A DNA stretch of 64,000 bases from Chitinophaga filiformis (GCF_023100805.1 NZ_CP095855.1:1240001-1304000); one strand, 5' to 3'. Positions 26,791 through 37,865 are shown, counted from the first letter of the stretch. Translations and numbers: made by a program. The notes: generated by a model from the sequence alone, not told the origin.

Positions 26791-28467
26791 ATGCGTCGTA
26801 AACATATTTTATACGGTATCCTGATAATAGTGACAGGCTGCGTTGCAGGCTGTTCGAAAGATTTCCTGGATCGCCCGGCACTCGATGCCATTACCAGCGG
26901 GCAGTTCTGGAAAACGGAAGCGCAATTGAAACTTGCAGTGAACGGTTGTTACGATTATCTGAAAGGAAAGAATGTGGTCGATATGGAGAATATGGGAGAC
27001 AACACGATTTATCCTCCTCTGAGTGACTACCTGAATATCTCCACTGGTAATTTTGACTTTACGCTGGGCACGCTCAATTCAGAATGGGTGAATCAGTATA
27101 AGGGCATCCGCCGTTGTAATCACTTCCTTGAAAATTATCAGAAGGCACAGGGTGTTAAGGAAAGCACCCTTAAGCAATACGCAGGGGAAGTACGTTTCCT
27201 GAGGGCCTTCCTCTACAGCTATCTCAGTTTCTTTTTTGGAGACATACCGCTGGTAACAAACACCCTGAGCATTGGTGATGAACAGGTCTACGGCCCGCGT
27301 ACACCAAGGGCAGAAGTGGTAGATTTCATATTGCAACAGCTGGACTCTGCCGCAGCAGAACTGCCGGCTACATATGGAGCTGCCGATGCAGGACGTATTA
27401 CAAAAGGTGCGGCATTGGGCTGGAAGTCGAGGGTAGCATTGTTCTATGGCAAATATGACGTAGCTGAAGCAGCAGCCAGAGCGGTGATGGACCTGAATGT
27501 GTATAAACTGTACACTAATGGCAACCCCGCTACGAGTTACAATGAACTGTTCACACACAAGGGGAAGCTGGCCGCAGGGGCTAATAAGGAAACGATGCTG
27601 GCTCGTTTATACCTCATCGATATCTCCATGCATAATATGAGCCGTGAAGCGCAGGTGCCCGATCAGACATCCCGCTTCAATCCTACGAGATCGCTTGTGG
27701 ATGCTTATCTCTGTGCAGACGGTATGCCTGTTGAAAAATCTCCTTTGTATAATGAAAGCGCACAGACTGCATATGGTGATGTATTCCGGAACAGGGACCC
27801 GAGGATGACGCAAACCATCCTGGCGCCCGGCGCCACCTGGGGAGGAAAGGATGATGGTGATGCAGATGCAAGTCCTTCAGATATTTACAATCTTCCGAAA
27901 TTCAATTCAGACAAGAAAGGTTGTGTAACCGCAACAGGCTATTATTTTACCAAGTATGTACAGGTATCTGCAGTAGGTACTTACAATAAAGATCCTAATG
28001 ATATCCACATTATGCGTTACGCAGAAGTGCTGCTGAACTATGCAGAAGCCAGGGAAATGCAGGGGAAGCTGACGCAGGAAGACCTGGACATCAGTATCAA
28101 CCTGCTGAGAGACCGTGTCGGTATGCATCATATGATCATCTCCGAACTGGCTGCCTGGGGAATGGACCTGCGTGAAGAAATTCGCCGTGAGAGACGTGTG
28201 GAGCTGGCACTGGAAGGGCAAAGGTACTTCGACCTGCTGCGCTGGAAAAAGGGAGACCTGCTGGCACAGGATGTGAAAGGTATGAAGAAGGACTTTGTAC
28301 CCGATTACATGAAGCCTTATGTAGCCAGCGTACCGGTGGATGCCAGGGGATATATGATCATCAATACCAATCGTCGTTTTGCTGATCCTAAGAATTATCT
28401 CTGGCCCGTACCATTGACGCAATGGCAACGTAATCCCGCGCTGGGGCAGAATCCGGGATGGGAGTAA
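26791..28467 (+). CDS. SusD/RagB-type nutrient-binding lipoprotein
   Basis: 558-residue surface lipoprotein. A lipobox (GCVAGCSKDFLD) lies near residues 16-27, followed by the SusD start PALDAITSGQFWKTEAQLKLAVNGCYDYL, helical TPR-like repeats (AGEVRFLRAFLYSYLSFFFGDIPLV) and the C-terminal RYAEVLLNYAEAREMQGKL ... IRRERRVELALEGQRYFDLLRWKKGD with the usual LWPVPLTQWQRNPALGQNPGWE end. It captures ligand for the SusC channel. The two genes are 8 bp apart. Confidence 0.97.
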   Translation: MRRKHILYGILIIVTGCVAGCSKDFLDRPALDAITSGQFWKTEAQLKLAVNGCYDYLKGKNVVDMENMGDNTIYPPLSDYLNISTGNFDFTLGTLNSEWVNQYKGIRRCNHFLENYQKAQGVKESTLKQYAGEVRFLRAFLYSYLSFFFGDIPLVTNTLSIGDEQVYGPRTPRAEVVDFILQQLDSAAAELPATYGAADAGRITKGAALGWKSRVALFYGKYDVAEAAARAVMDLNVYKLYTNGNPATSYNELFTHKGKLAAGANKETMLARLYLIDISMHNMSREAQVPDQTSRFNPTRSLVDAYLCADGMPVEKSPLYNESAQTAYGDVFRNRDPRMTQTILAPGATWGGKDDGDADASPSDIYNLPKFNSDKKGCVTATGYYFTKYVQVSAVGTYNKDPNDIHIMRYAEVLLNYAEAREMQGKLTQEDLDISINLLRDRVGMHHMIISELAAWGMDLREEIRRERRVELALEGQRYFDLLRWKKGDLLAQDVKGMKKDFVPDYMKPYVASVPVDARGYMIINTNRRFADPKNYLWPVPLTQWQRNPALGQNPGWE

Positions 28468-28487
28468 TGACAAATATGATTTAAATA

Positions 28488-29294
28488 ATGAAGCGTTTAT
28501 TAGTTACAATGACTGCGTTCATGCTTGCGGCATGCGGCGGAAAGCAGAAACTGACAAAGCATACAGGGAAACAACCGGATACACTGAAGGTATTAAGTTA
28601 CAATATCCATCATGCCAATCCACCTTCCCGCCCGGGATTGATAGACCTGGATGCCATAGCGCGTGTGATCAATGAGCAACAACCTGATTTTGTTGCCTTG
28701 CAGGAAGTAGATGTGTATACCGGGCGTTCAGGTAAGGATGTACACGAAGCAGACGTGCTCGCTGCAAAAACGGGTATGCGCGCTTTCTTCGCGAAGGCCA
28801 TTCCCTACGATGGCGGGGAGTATGGCATCGCTGTACTATCCCGCTACCCGTTGAAGGAAACACATGTATACGCTTTGCCATCCGTTCCGGGTGTAGAAGC
28901 AGAACCACGCGCATTATGTACTGTTACCGTCACATTAGCTGACGGCAGGCAGCTGATGATGGCCAGCACTCATCTCGATGTGACAAAGAGCGACAGTAAC
29001 AGGATATTGCAAACGAGGGAGATCTCACACATACTGGGGCAGGCAGCAATGCCGGTGATCCTGGCGGGAGATATGAATGCAAAAGAAGAGAGTAAGGCGA
29101 TCAGTATACTTGACAGCACCTTTACCCGTACCTGCAAAACGTGTCCCTTCACGATACCAGTGGAAGCACCCAGGAGTGCTATTGATTTTATCATGTATAA
29201 ACCTGCATCGGCATTTCGGGTAGTACAGCACAAGGTGATCCCTGAGCGTTATGCATCTGACCATTTGCCCGTACTGGCCACGCTGATATTTTAA
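28488..29294 (+). CDS. endonuclease/exonuclease/phosphatase family lipoprotein
   Basis: 268-residue exported hydrolase. A lipobox (FMLAACGG) puts it in the envelope. The EEP fold is evident: LKVLSYNIHHANPPSRPG, DFVALQEVDVYT (metal-binding Glu), GIAVLSRYPLKE, STHLDVTKSDSN, ILAGDMNAKEES (GDxN motif) and ERYASDHLPVLATL (catalytic His). In uptake loci such proteins are more likely phosphodiesterases than nucleases. It follows susD by 20 bp and is closed by a terminator. Confidence 0.88.
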   Translation: MKRLLVTMTAFMLAACGGKQKLTKHTGKQPDTLKVLSYNIHHANPPSRPGLIDLDAIARVINEQQPDFVALQEVDVYTGRSGKDVHEADVLAAKTGMRAFFAKAIPYDGGEYGIAVLSRYPLKETHVYALPSVPGVEAEPRALCTVTVTLADGRQLMMASTHLDVTKSDSNRILQTREISHILGQAAMPVILAGDMNAKEESKAISILDSTFTRTCKTCPFTIPVEAPRSAIDFIMYKPASAFRVVQHKVIPERYASDHLPVLATLIF

Positions 29295-29297
29295 GAG

Positions 29298-29329
29298 AAA
29301 AGCGGGAAAATTATGATTTCCCGCTTTTT
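29298..29329 (+). terminator. rho-independent terminator after the EEP gene
   Basis: 12-bp stem (29298-29309 with 29317-29328), 7-nt loop, T-rich end. It separates the sigma-susD-EEP block from the oxidoreductase pair. Confidence 0.85.
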
Positions 29330-29382
29330 AATTATAAATTATACTCCTCTTACACAGCAACACACGTTATTGTAAAACAAAA

Positions 29383-30780
29383 ATGAAGAACATGCCTGAA
29401 AATTCTAACAACAACTCGCGCCGGGGGTTTATCACCAAATTGGCCAAGAGTGTAGTAGGCGCATCTTTGTTGCCCAACATCATCACCGCTGCAGACAGGC
29501 AGCGTAATATTCAGTCACTGTACCGTACCAACGAAAAGTACAGCGCCAACGATCAGATACAGATCGCGCTGATTGGTGCGGGCGGTATGGGCACAGCAGA
29601 TACGAATACGGCTATCACCGTACCAGGCGTTAAACTCATTGCAGCCTGCGATCTGTACGATGGCCGGCTGGCAGATGCGAAGAAGAAATGGGGCAATGAT
29701 ATTGCTACCACGCGCGATTACCGCGAGATCCTGGAACGCAAGGATGTGGATGCGGTGATCATTGCTACGCCCGACTTCTGGCATAAGGACATCTCTGTGG
29801 CCGCAATGAATAAAGGCAAGTCTGTTTATTGTGAGAAGCCCATGGTGCACGACATCACTGAAGGCCCTGCTGTTGTGGAAGCACAGCAGAAGAACGGCAA
29901 GGTAGTATACCAGGTGGGAAGTCAGGGCATGAGCTCATTGGGAAATGAAAAAGCAAAGCAACTGTTAAAGGAAGGAGCCATTGGCAAGCTCAATTATGCA
30001 GAAGGCTTCTGGGCCCGTATGTCGCCATTTGGCGCCTGGCAATATCCTATCCCGGCAGATGCCTCACCGAAAACCGTTGACTGGACCACCTACCTGGAAC
30101 ATGCTCCCAAACGGGATTTTGACCCTTTACGCTTCTTCCGCTGGCGTAATTACAGAGACTATGGCACAGGCGTGTCCGGCGACCTGTTTGTACACCTGTT
30201 TTCCAGCCTTCACTTTGTAACCGGCTCTATCGGTCCTGAGAAAGTAATGGCCACCGGAGGCTTACGTTACTGGAAAGACGGACGTGAAGTACCCGATATC
30301 ATGCTGGGGATGTTTGACTATCCTGAAACGGAAGTGCATCCCGCATTTAATCTTTCACTACGCGTGAATTTCGTAGATGGTACCGGTGGTACTAACTATC
30401 TGCGTATGGTGGGCAGTGAAGGCTCTATGACAGTGGAATGGGATAAGGTGACATTATACCGTAACAGGAGCAATGTAGATGCATCTGATCCATTAACACA
30501 GGGTAAGAAGGATGCAGACCCGGGCAAACAGTATGTCTACCACCGCAAGGATATGTTGCCTCCTGAAAAGATGGAGTATACAGCAGAAGAGGGCTATAAA
30601 GGCGCACACTTCGATCATTTTTACAACCTGTTCAATGCTATGCGTACAGGCGGTAAAGTCAGTGAAGACGCCTTGTTTGGCTACCGTGCAGCAGCGCCTG
30701 CATTATTGTGCAACGACAGTTATTTCCAGAACCGTATTATTCAATGGGATCCCAAGGCCCTTAAATTGATAAACAAATAA
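29383..30780 (+). CDS. Gfo/Idh/MocA family oxidoreductase, Tat-exported
   Basis: 465-residue NAD(P)-dependent sugar dehydrogenase. The N-terminus has a twin-arginine signal (NNSRRGFITKLAKSVVGASLLP), so the folded, cofactor-loaded enzyme is exported to the periplasm. The Rossmann motif is ALIGAGGMGTAD, followed by VDAVIIATPDFWHKDISVAAMNKGKSVYCEKPMVHD with the characteristic EKP. The C-terminal half matches the Bacteroidota group that oxidises or reduces glycosides. It is 10 bp upstream of the DUF1080 gene, a pairing seen in 3-keto-glycoside metabolism. An ATG three codons downstream (29392) is an alternative start. Confidence 0.92.
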   Translation: MKNMPENSNNNSRRGFITKLAKSVVGASLLPNIITAADRQRNIQSLYRTNEKYSANDQIQIALIGAGGMGTADTNTAITVPGVKLIAACDLYDGRLADAKKKWGNDIATTRDYREILERKDVDAVIIATPDFWHKDISVAAMNKGKSVYCEKPMVHDITEGPAVVEAQQKNGKVVYQVGSQGMSSLGNEKAKQLLKEGAIGKLNYAEGFWARMSPFGAWQYPIPADASPKTVDWTTYLEHAPKRDFDPLRFFRWRNYRDYGTGVSGDLFVHLFSSLHFVTGSIGPEKVMATGGLRYWKDGREVPDIMLGMFDYPETEVHPAFNLSLRVNFVDGTGGTNYLRMVGSEGSMTVEWDKVTLYRNRSNVDASDPLTQGKKDADPGKQYVYHRKDMLPPEKMEYTAEEGYKGAHFDHFYNLFNAMRTGGKVSEDALFGYRAAAPALLCNDSYFQNRIIQWDPKALKLINK

Positions 30781-30790
30781 AAAAGCAATC

Positions 30791-31585
30791 ATGATGAAGA
30801 AATTATTTGTTCCCGCATTGTCAGTGATGACTATCAGTGTAATGGCATGTAATAATGGAAGCAGCACTGCCAGCAAAGATTCCACGGCTGTATCCGCAGA
30901 TAGCAACACACAGGCGACTGCAGCACCTGTAACAGATTCTGCGCAGAATGTATTGTCAGATGCAGAAAAGTCTGAAGGCTGGGTACTCCTTTTTAATGGC
31001 CAGAACCTGGACGGATGGCATATCTATAAAGGGAAACCATCCAACAGCTGGGTAGCGGAAAATGGAGAATTGCATTGCCTGGGTAGTGAGAAAGATAAGA
31101 GTGATAAACGTGCAGACCTGACAACGAATGATACATTTGAAAACTTCGAGTTCCAGACTGACTGGAAATTAGCTCCGAAAGGTAATAGCGGTATCATTTA
31201 TCTGGCTTCTGAAGATGAGGATGCAGCTTATCTGAGTGGTCCTGAATATCAGTTGATAGATGATGACAACTTCCCTGAAAAACTGGAAGATTGGCAGAAG
31301 ACCGGTGCCAACTATGCGATGGGCGCACCATTGGTAAAGGCGGCGAAACCAATAGGTGAATGGAATCATACACGTATTGTTGTGAACAAGGGACATGTAG
31401 AGCATTGGCTGAATGGTCAGAAAACCGCAGACTACCAGATCGGTTCTCCTGAATGGAAGAAAGCGAAAGCAGAAGGAAAGTGGAAAGATGCAAAGAAATA
31501 TGGGGAAACAAAGAAAGGCCATATTGATCTGCAGGATCACGGCAGCGAAGTGTGGTTCAAAAATGTAAAGATCAAGCAGCTGTAA
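30791..31585 (+). CDS. DUF1080 (3-keto-disaccharide hydrolase) domain lipoprotein
   Basis: 264-residue exported protein with lipobox VMACNN (about residue 20) and a long Ser/Thr/Ala linker. The DUF1080 jelly roll begins at EGWVLLFNGQNLDGWHIYKGKP and includes FEFQTDWKLAPKGNSGIIYL, EYQLIDDDNFPE, EWNHTRIVVNKGHVEHWLNGQ and the C-terminal KGHIDLQDHGSEVWFKNVKIKQL. Family members cleave 3-keto glycosides; this domain, named precisely, is the basis for the inference. With the oxidoreductase it would oxidise C3 of a glycoside and then cleave it. Confidence 0.9.
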   Translation: MMKKLFVPALSVMTISVMACNNGSSTASKDSTAVSADSNTQATAAPVTDSAQNVLSDAEKSEGWVLLFNGQNLDGWHIYKGKPSNSWVAENGELHCLGSEKDKSDKRADLTTNDTFENFEFQTDWKLAPKGNSGIIYLASEDEDAAYLSGPEYQLIDDDNFPEKLEDWQKTGANYAMGAPLVKAAKPIGEWNHTRIVVNKGHVEHWLNGQKTADYQIGSPEWKKAKAEGKWKDAKKYGETKKGHIDLQDHGSEVWFKNVKIKQL

Positions 31586-31627
31586 TCGTAAAGGTATTGA
31601 AGGTTACTTATGTAAGTAGTCTATGCG

Positions 31628-31668
31628 AAGAGGCCGTATCATAAGCATGATACGGCCTCTTTAATTTT
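31628..31668 (+). terminator. terminator between the DUF1080 gene and sodB
   Basis: Perfect 15-bp stem (31628-31642 with 31647-31661), 4-nt loop and a T-rich tail on the plus strand; it sits between two convergent genes and probably stops the plus-strand transcript. Confidence 0.85.
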
Positions 31669-31684
31669 ATAGTAAGCTGTTGAA

Positions 31685-32290
31685 TTAGATAGCAGCTTCG
31701 TAGTTTTTAGCAACTGCATCCCAGTTTACAACATTCCAGAAAGCTTTCAGGTATTCCGGACGACGGTTCTGATACTTCAGGTAGTAAGCATGTTCCCAAA
31801 CGTCGATACCCAGTACAGGTGTACCTTTTACTTCAGCAACATCCATCAGCGGATTGTCCTGGTTAGGAGTAGAAGTGATTTCCAGTTTGCCATCCTTAAC
31901 GATCAGCCAGGCCCAGCCTGAACCGAAACGGGTAGCACCTGCATTCGCAAACTTTTCCTGGAATTCAGCGAAAGAGCCAAAAGTGCTCTTAATAGCATCA
32001 GCCAGTTTACCTGTAGGTTCACCACCAGCATTAGGGCCGATCACTTTCCAGAAGAAGCTGTGGTTCCAGTGACCACCACCATTGTTTCTTACAGCAGGGC
32101 TTATTTTACCTGCGCTCGCTACCAGTTCTTCCAGGGATTTATTTTCATTTTCAGTACCGGCAATTGCTTTGTTCAGGTTGTCTACATAAGCCTGATGATG
32201 CTTACCGTGGTGAATTTCCATTGTCAGTTTATCGATATGCGGTTCCAGTGCGTCGTGTGCGTACGGTAAGCTCGGAAGTGTGAATGCCAT
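31685..32290 (-). CDS. sodB: superoxide dismutase (Fe/Mn type)
   Basis: 201-residue cytoplasmic enzyme that dismutates superoxide. [20 protein letters not shown] and [17 protein letters not shown] (first metal His), then [12 protein letters not shown] (second His), [10 protein letters not shown] and [21 protein letters not shown] (Asp and third His of the metal site) are all intact. Iron versus manganese use cannot be decided with confidence. The promoter lies at 32340-32371 on the minus strand, giving a leader of about 43 nt. Confidence 0.96.
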   Translation of the reverse strand: MAFTLPSLPYAHDALEPHIDKLTMEIHHGKHHQAYVDNLNKAIAGTENENKSLEELVASAGKISPAVRNNGGGHWNHSFFWKVIGPNAGGEPTGKLADAIKSTFGSFAEFQEKFANAGATRFGSGWAWLIVKDGKLEITSTPNQDNPLMDVAEVKGTPVLGIDVWEHAYYLKYQNRRPEYLKAFWNVVNWDAVAKNYEAAI

Positions 32291-32339
32291 AACTTAATGT
32301 TTTATTGCGTTAATGAATATGTACCTCAAAAAGAGTTTC

Positions 32340-32371
32340 CAAATTTACTGCCTAATATCAGAAATAGCAAA
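32340..32371 (-). promoter_or_regulatory. sodB promoter
   Basis: On the minus strand TTTG (complement of 32368-32371) is separated by 20 bp from TAAATTTG (complement of 32340-32347), matching the Bacteroidota consensus TTTG-N17-23-TAnnTTTG in both boxes. The rest of the 32348-32631 gap holds no supportable gene. Confidence 0.75.
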
Positions 32372-32631
32372 ACGTGTCATTTTACGTCTGTTGCAGATAT
32401 CATGGACGAACTAGGTAGTTCCGCCCAATTCGCATACCAATTGTGTTGGATATATGCTTTTTTATTTTATATTTACGTTAAGCGTTGTAACAAGTTTTCA
32501 TATTACATTCCTGTTCGTATAAACGTGAAAGTTACAATACTATACAAATCCTGCGCTGATGCATAGGAGGTGGGATTTTACGCCATTCTCGACCTATTGG
32601 TTTCAGCTATTGTTTGTATAAAACTTAATGT

Positions 32632-33336
32632 ATGTTGACAGATTCGGACATGGGCCATGACTATTCCCTCAACGCCTTACAGAAGGAGAATGAACTATTA
32701 AAGACACGGATCCAATCGCTGGAAGGTCTTTTAAACAATGTACCAGCCATGCTTTATACGCACCAGAACAGTACAAAGACGATCAACTGGTGTAACCGCT
32801 ATATGGAAGATGTAACAGGATATACCATGGCGGAGATGAACAGCATGGGATTGGATTTCTTTAAGGATATTATGCATCCGGATGATTTTGAACTGGCTGT
32901 GATAGCCCAACAGTCGTTCAAAGAGAATAAAAATGTTTTCGGGGGAGTATTAAGATTTCGTAGACGGGGTACCGACAACTGGTGCTGGCTGGCAGGGATT
33001 GCTATTCCATATACCCGCGATGAACAGGGAAATGTGCAGGAGGTGATCTGTGCTTTTGTGGATATGACCATGGCCATGGATACAAATGACCAGCTGACCG
33101 AGGCCATGCTGGACGTTATGCGGCGTAAGCACGAAGACCTGATCAGTAAACTGACGCCCCGGGAGAAAGAGATCCTGAAACTGAGCGTTAAAGGATTGAA
33201 TAATAAAGAGATAGCTGCGACACTGAACCTGAGCCGGTATACCATCGAAACCCACCGGAAGAATATAAGGATCAAGCTGAAGGTGCGTAACACTACTGAA
33301 CTGATAGCCCTGGCAAGAAAGGTTGGTTATCAGTAA
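32632..33336 (+). CDS. PAS domain LuxR-type transcriptional regulator
   Basis: 234-residue DNA-binding regulator. A short coiled coil (about 8-25) is followed by a PAS fold (about 32-150: NNVPAMLYTHQNSTKTINWCNRYMEDVTGYT ... DNWCWLAGIAIPYTRDEQGNVQEVICAFVDMT) and a LuxR/GerE helix-turn-helix (about 172-230: LTPREKEILKLSVKGLNNKEIAATLNLSRYTIETHRKNIRIKL). No receiver domain, so the PAS domain itself probably senses ligand or redox state. The 341-bp upstream gap contains only weak promoter-like sequence. A perfect palindrome 34 bp after its stop is a candidate operator. Confidence 0.93.
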   Translation: MLTDSDMGHDYSLNALQKENELLKTRIQSLEGLLNNVPAMLYTHQNSTKTINWCNRYMEDVTGYTMAEMNSMGLDFFKDIMHPDDFELAVIAQQSFKENKNVFGGVLRFRRRGTDNWCWLAGIAIPYTRDEQGNVQEVICAFVDMTMAMDTNDQLTEAMLDVMRRKHEDLISKLTPREKEILKLSVKGLNNKEIAATLNLSRYTIETHRKNIRIKLKVRNTTELIALARKVGYQ

Positions 33337-33369
33337 TTTATATAATATTATCAGGAAAAGGCAGTACAA

Positions 33370-33391
33370 AAATACCCAAGCTTGGGTATTT
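33370..33391. promoter_or_regulatory. perfect 22-bp palindrome, candidate operator
   Basis: Each half reads AAATACCCAAG (33370-33380) and is exactly mirrored to 33391, with no loop. It overlaps the TTTG at 33389-33392, which is followed at 19 bp by TAATTTAG (33412-33419, one mismatch to TAnnTTTG), so the dyad covers a likely -33 element of the 33478 gene. A loopless dyad suits a homodimeric regulator. Confidence 0.6.
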
Positions 33392-33477
33392 GAAGCCAAA
33401 ACAAACTCGACTAATTTAGTGGCATTAACCGAAACAGATTTAAAACGTTAGAAAGACATTCTGAAACCCCTATTGCC

Positions 33478-33687
33478 ATGATTACAAAGGAAAATGCGTT
33501 GAGTATACTGCAGCTTGACGGTTCAGCAACAGCGGAGGAGATCACTGCAAGATATGAGACGTTGAAATTTCAATATAAAAAGATTAAAGACGAGACGGGA
33601 GATCTTAAAACCCGCCTGGCTTATCAACTGAAGCAGATTGAACTCGACGATGTTTACATTTATTTCAGAAGACAACAAAGGATATAA
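33478..33687 (+). CDS. small protein of unknown function, J-domain-like helical start
   Basis: 69-residue protein, MITKENALSILQLDGSATAEEITARYETLKFQYKKIKDETGDLKTRLAYQLKQIELDDVYIYFRRQQ in outline. The first half resembles helices I-II of a J domain (SILQLDGSATAEEITARYETLKFQY) but the HPD tripeptide is missing (KIKDE instead), so it would not stimulate Hsp70. Possibly a degenerate or J-like protein; no function is assigned. It follows a promoter overlapped by a 22-bp palindrome. Confidence 0.6.
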   Translation: MITKENALSILQLDGSATAEEITARYETLKFQYKKIKDETGDLKTRLAYQLKQIELDDVYIYFRRQQRI

Positions 33688-33833
33688 ATAAAGCGATTTG
33701 TTCTTCATTCGTTGTGTTTTTGACCCGGCTTTCGTCCGTTGTTTGTATCTTCTGTAAATATTAACTTTCTCATCTAAAGTCATTTCCATATTGTCGTCTT
33801 TTATCATACATTTATACCCATAAACTCCAATAT

Positions 33834-34766
33834 ATGGGTACTGTATACATTATCGTTGCCGTATTGGTTGTACTGATCATCTTTTCAAGCTTCGTGACAG
33901 TACAGCAGGGTACAATCGGCGTCACCACAATTTTCGGAAAATACAACAGAGTGTTATTCCCCGGACTGAATTTCAAGGTTCCCCTGATTGAGAAAGTCTT
34001 CAAGCGTATCTCTATCCAGAACCGTTCTGTAGAACTGGAATTCCAGGCTATTACCATTGACCAGGCGAATGTTTATTTTAAGGCCATGCTGCTGTATTCC
34101 GTATGGAACCAGGATGAAGAGACGATTAAGAACGTAGCCTTTAAATTCCTGGATGAGCGCAGCTTTATGCAGGCGCTGATCCGTACCATTGAAGGGTCGA
34201 TCCGTGGTTTTGTTGCGACTAAGCGCCAGTCTGAAGTACTCGGACTGCGTCGTGATATTACCGAGCACGTAAAGGAGCAGATTGATAAAACCCTGGAAGA
34301 CTGGGGATATCATTTGCAGGACCTGCAGATGAACGACATTACCTTCGATGATGCCATCATGAAATCCATGGCTCAGGTAGTGGCTTCGAACAACCTGAAG
34401 GCGGCTGCAGAAAACGAAGGGCAGGCATTGCTGATCACCAAGACGAAGGCTGCGGAAGCGGATGGTAACGCTATCAAGATCGCTGCGGAAGCAGAACGCC
34501 AGGCAGCTCAGTTACGCGGTATGGGTGTGGCCCTGTTCCGTGAAGAAGTGGCTAAAGGTATGACCATGGCGGCCAAGGAAATGCAACAGGCTAACCTGGA
34601 TACTTCGGTGATCCTCTTCTCTATGTGGACAGAGGCAATCAAGCACTTTGCAGAAAACTCCAAGGGCAATGTGATCTTCCTGGACGGTTCATCTGAAGGT
34701 ATGGATCATACCATGCAGCAGATGATGGCTATGAATAAACTGATGGAGAACAAAAGCCAGCGATGA
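33834..34766 (+). CDS. SPFH/band 7 domain membrane protein
   Basis: 310-residue stomatin/prohibitin-class protein. An N-terminal membrane helix (MGTVYIIVAVLVVLIIFSSFV) is followed by the band-7 domain (VQQGTIGVTTIFGKYNRVLFPGLNFKVPLIEKVFKR ... LQDLQMNDITFDDAIMKSMAQVVASNNLKAAAENEGQA) and an alanine-rich coiled coil (about 195-240). Such proteins oligomerise into membrane microdomain scaffolds. Family start codon context: an 8-bp hairpin (33815-33822 with 33833-33840) includes the ATG, though if the TACATTTA at 33807-33814 is the -7 box the 5' arm would be mostly untranscribed. It ends 18 bp before a terminator shared with tadA. Confidence 0.88.
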   Translation: MGTVYIIVAVLVVLIIFSSFVTVQQGTIGVTTIFGKYNRVLFPGLNFKVPLIEKVFKRISIQNRSVELEFQAITIDQANVYFKAMLLYSVWNQDEETIKNVAFKFLDERSFMQALIRTIEGSIRGFVATKRQSEVLGLRRDITEHVKEQIDKTLEDWGYHLQDLQMNDITFDDAIMKSMAQVVASNNLKAAAENEGQALLITKTKAAEADGNAIKIAAEAERQAAQLRGMGVALFREEVAKGMTMAAKEMQQANLDTSVILFSMWTEAIKHFAENSKGNVIFLDGSSEGMDHTMQQMMAMNKLMENKSQR

Positions 34767-34784
34767 GCTGCTGATATATAATGT

Positions 34785-34826
34785 AAACCGGCGTTGTCTT
34801 CAGGAGGCAACGCCGGTTTTATTTTA
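34785..34826 (+). terminator. terminator between the band-7 gene and tadA
   Basis: Perfect 12-bp stem (34785-34796 with 34808-34819), 11-nt loop, T-rich plus-strand tail running to the tadA stop. Confidence 0.88.
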
Positions 34827-35264
34827 TAATCTTCTTTGTTCGAAAAAGGTCTTGACAAGCTGGAGGCTTTCTTCCTCACAGGGGCCTTGTTCCACTTTTG
34901 TTTTAGGATGGAAGGGAGAGGTGTCGCCGGCCACCTTGCGGTAGCTGTGCTTATCATCTTTTGCCGCATATACGATCCTTCCGATCTTGCTCCAGTAAAG
35001 CGCACCTGCACACATCAGGCAGGGCTCCAGTGTAACATATAATGTGGCTTCCATCAGGTATTTGCTACCCAGGTAATTGAACGCAGATGTCAGCGCGATC
35101 ATTTCTGCATGTGCCGTACAGTCGTTCAGTCTTTCCACCTGGTTATAACCCTTTCCTATTATTTTATCGCTCATCACTACAATAGCGCCAACAGGAACTT
35201 CTCCGTCGTCAAAGGCTTTCCTGGCTTCCCGGAGCGCCTGCTGCATATAATATTTATCGTCCAT
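34824..35264 (-). CDS. tadA: tRNA-specific adenosine deaminase
   Basis: 146-residue zinc deaminase that converts A34 to inosine in tRNA-Arg(ACG). The zinc/catalytic motif is HAE at residues 52-54 (TAHAEMIALTSA), with PCLMC (Cys82 and Cys85). The start MDDKYYMQQALREARKAFDDGEVPVGAIVV is typical of TadA. It ends the ligA-tadA minus-strand pair (8-bp gap), so it may depend on ligA transcription. Guanine or cytosine deaminases share the fold, but length and sequence favour TadA. Confidence 0.9.
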   Translation of the reverse strand: MDDKYYMQQALREARKAFDDGEVPVGAIVVMSDKIIGKGYNQVERLNDCTAHAEMIALTSAFNYLGSKYLMEATLYVTLEPCLMCAGALYWSKIGRIVYAAKDDKHSYRKVAGDTSPFHPKTKVEQGPCEEESLQLVKTFFEQRRL

Positions 35265-35272
35265 ATTCCTGT

Positions 35273-37405
<2,133 letters not shown>

Positions 37406-37697
37406 CTATCAGAACGTAAAATACAAATACTTTGAAAGTTATGGGAGAAAAATGATTAAAATCCTTTGTGGTGGCTTGTTTTAATGAAATGGCGCACTTC
37501 TCATGGCTATTTTTTTTTAGAAAAAGATGTTAAAAAAGTTTTTTATTAACAAAAATTTAATTAAGATTGTGTAACGAAACGAAAGTATCTGAAAGGACCA
37601 AAATTTAAATCGGAATTTCTGAGGTAGCAAGTGCCAATTTGAAAACCCGCTACACTGAAATCCAAAAGAACGAAGAAATGTAGATTTTGACCGTATT

Positions 37698-37865
37698 GCT
37701 TTTATAGTATTTCCATGTTACGTTAAAATTGCTTTTATAAATTTCCATGTTAGCGCTTTTATAATTCTACGTTAATGCTTTTATGTAATTCCATGTTAGA
37801 ATATTAGCCTTTATAAGTTCCACGTTTTATAGATTCCACGTAAAATATTATCTAATTCCACGTCA
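37698..37865. repeat. degenerate tandem repeat, about seven units
   Basis: TTCC-type cores occur at 37711, 37743, 37765, 37789, 37818, 37834 and 37856 (TTCCATGTTA changing to TTCTACGTTA, TTCCACGTTT, TTCCACGTAA). Most are preceded by GCTTTTATA or a near copy (37698, 37731, 37755, 37777). Spacing is 16-32 bp. No open reading frame explains it. A hairpin terminator follows at 37907. Confidence 0.7.

Noticed and set aside
37698-37865. CRISPR array
   Set aside because: Units are degenerate, spacing varies from 16 to 32 bp, there are no unique uniform spacers and no cas genes.
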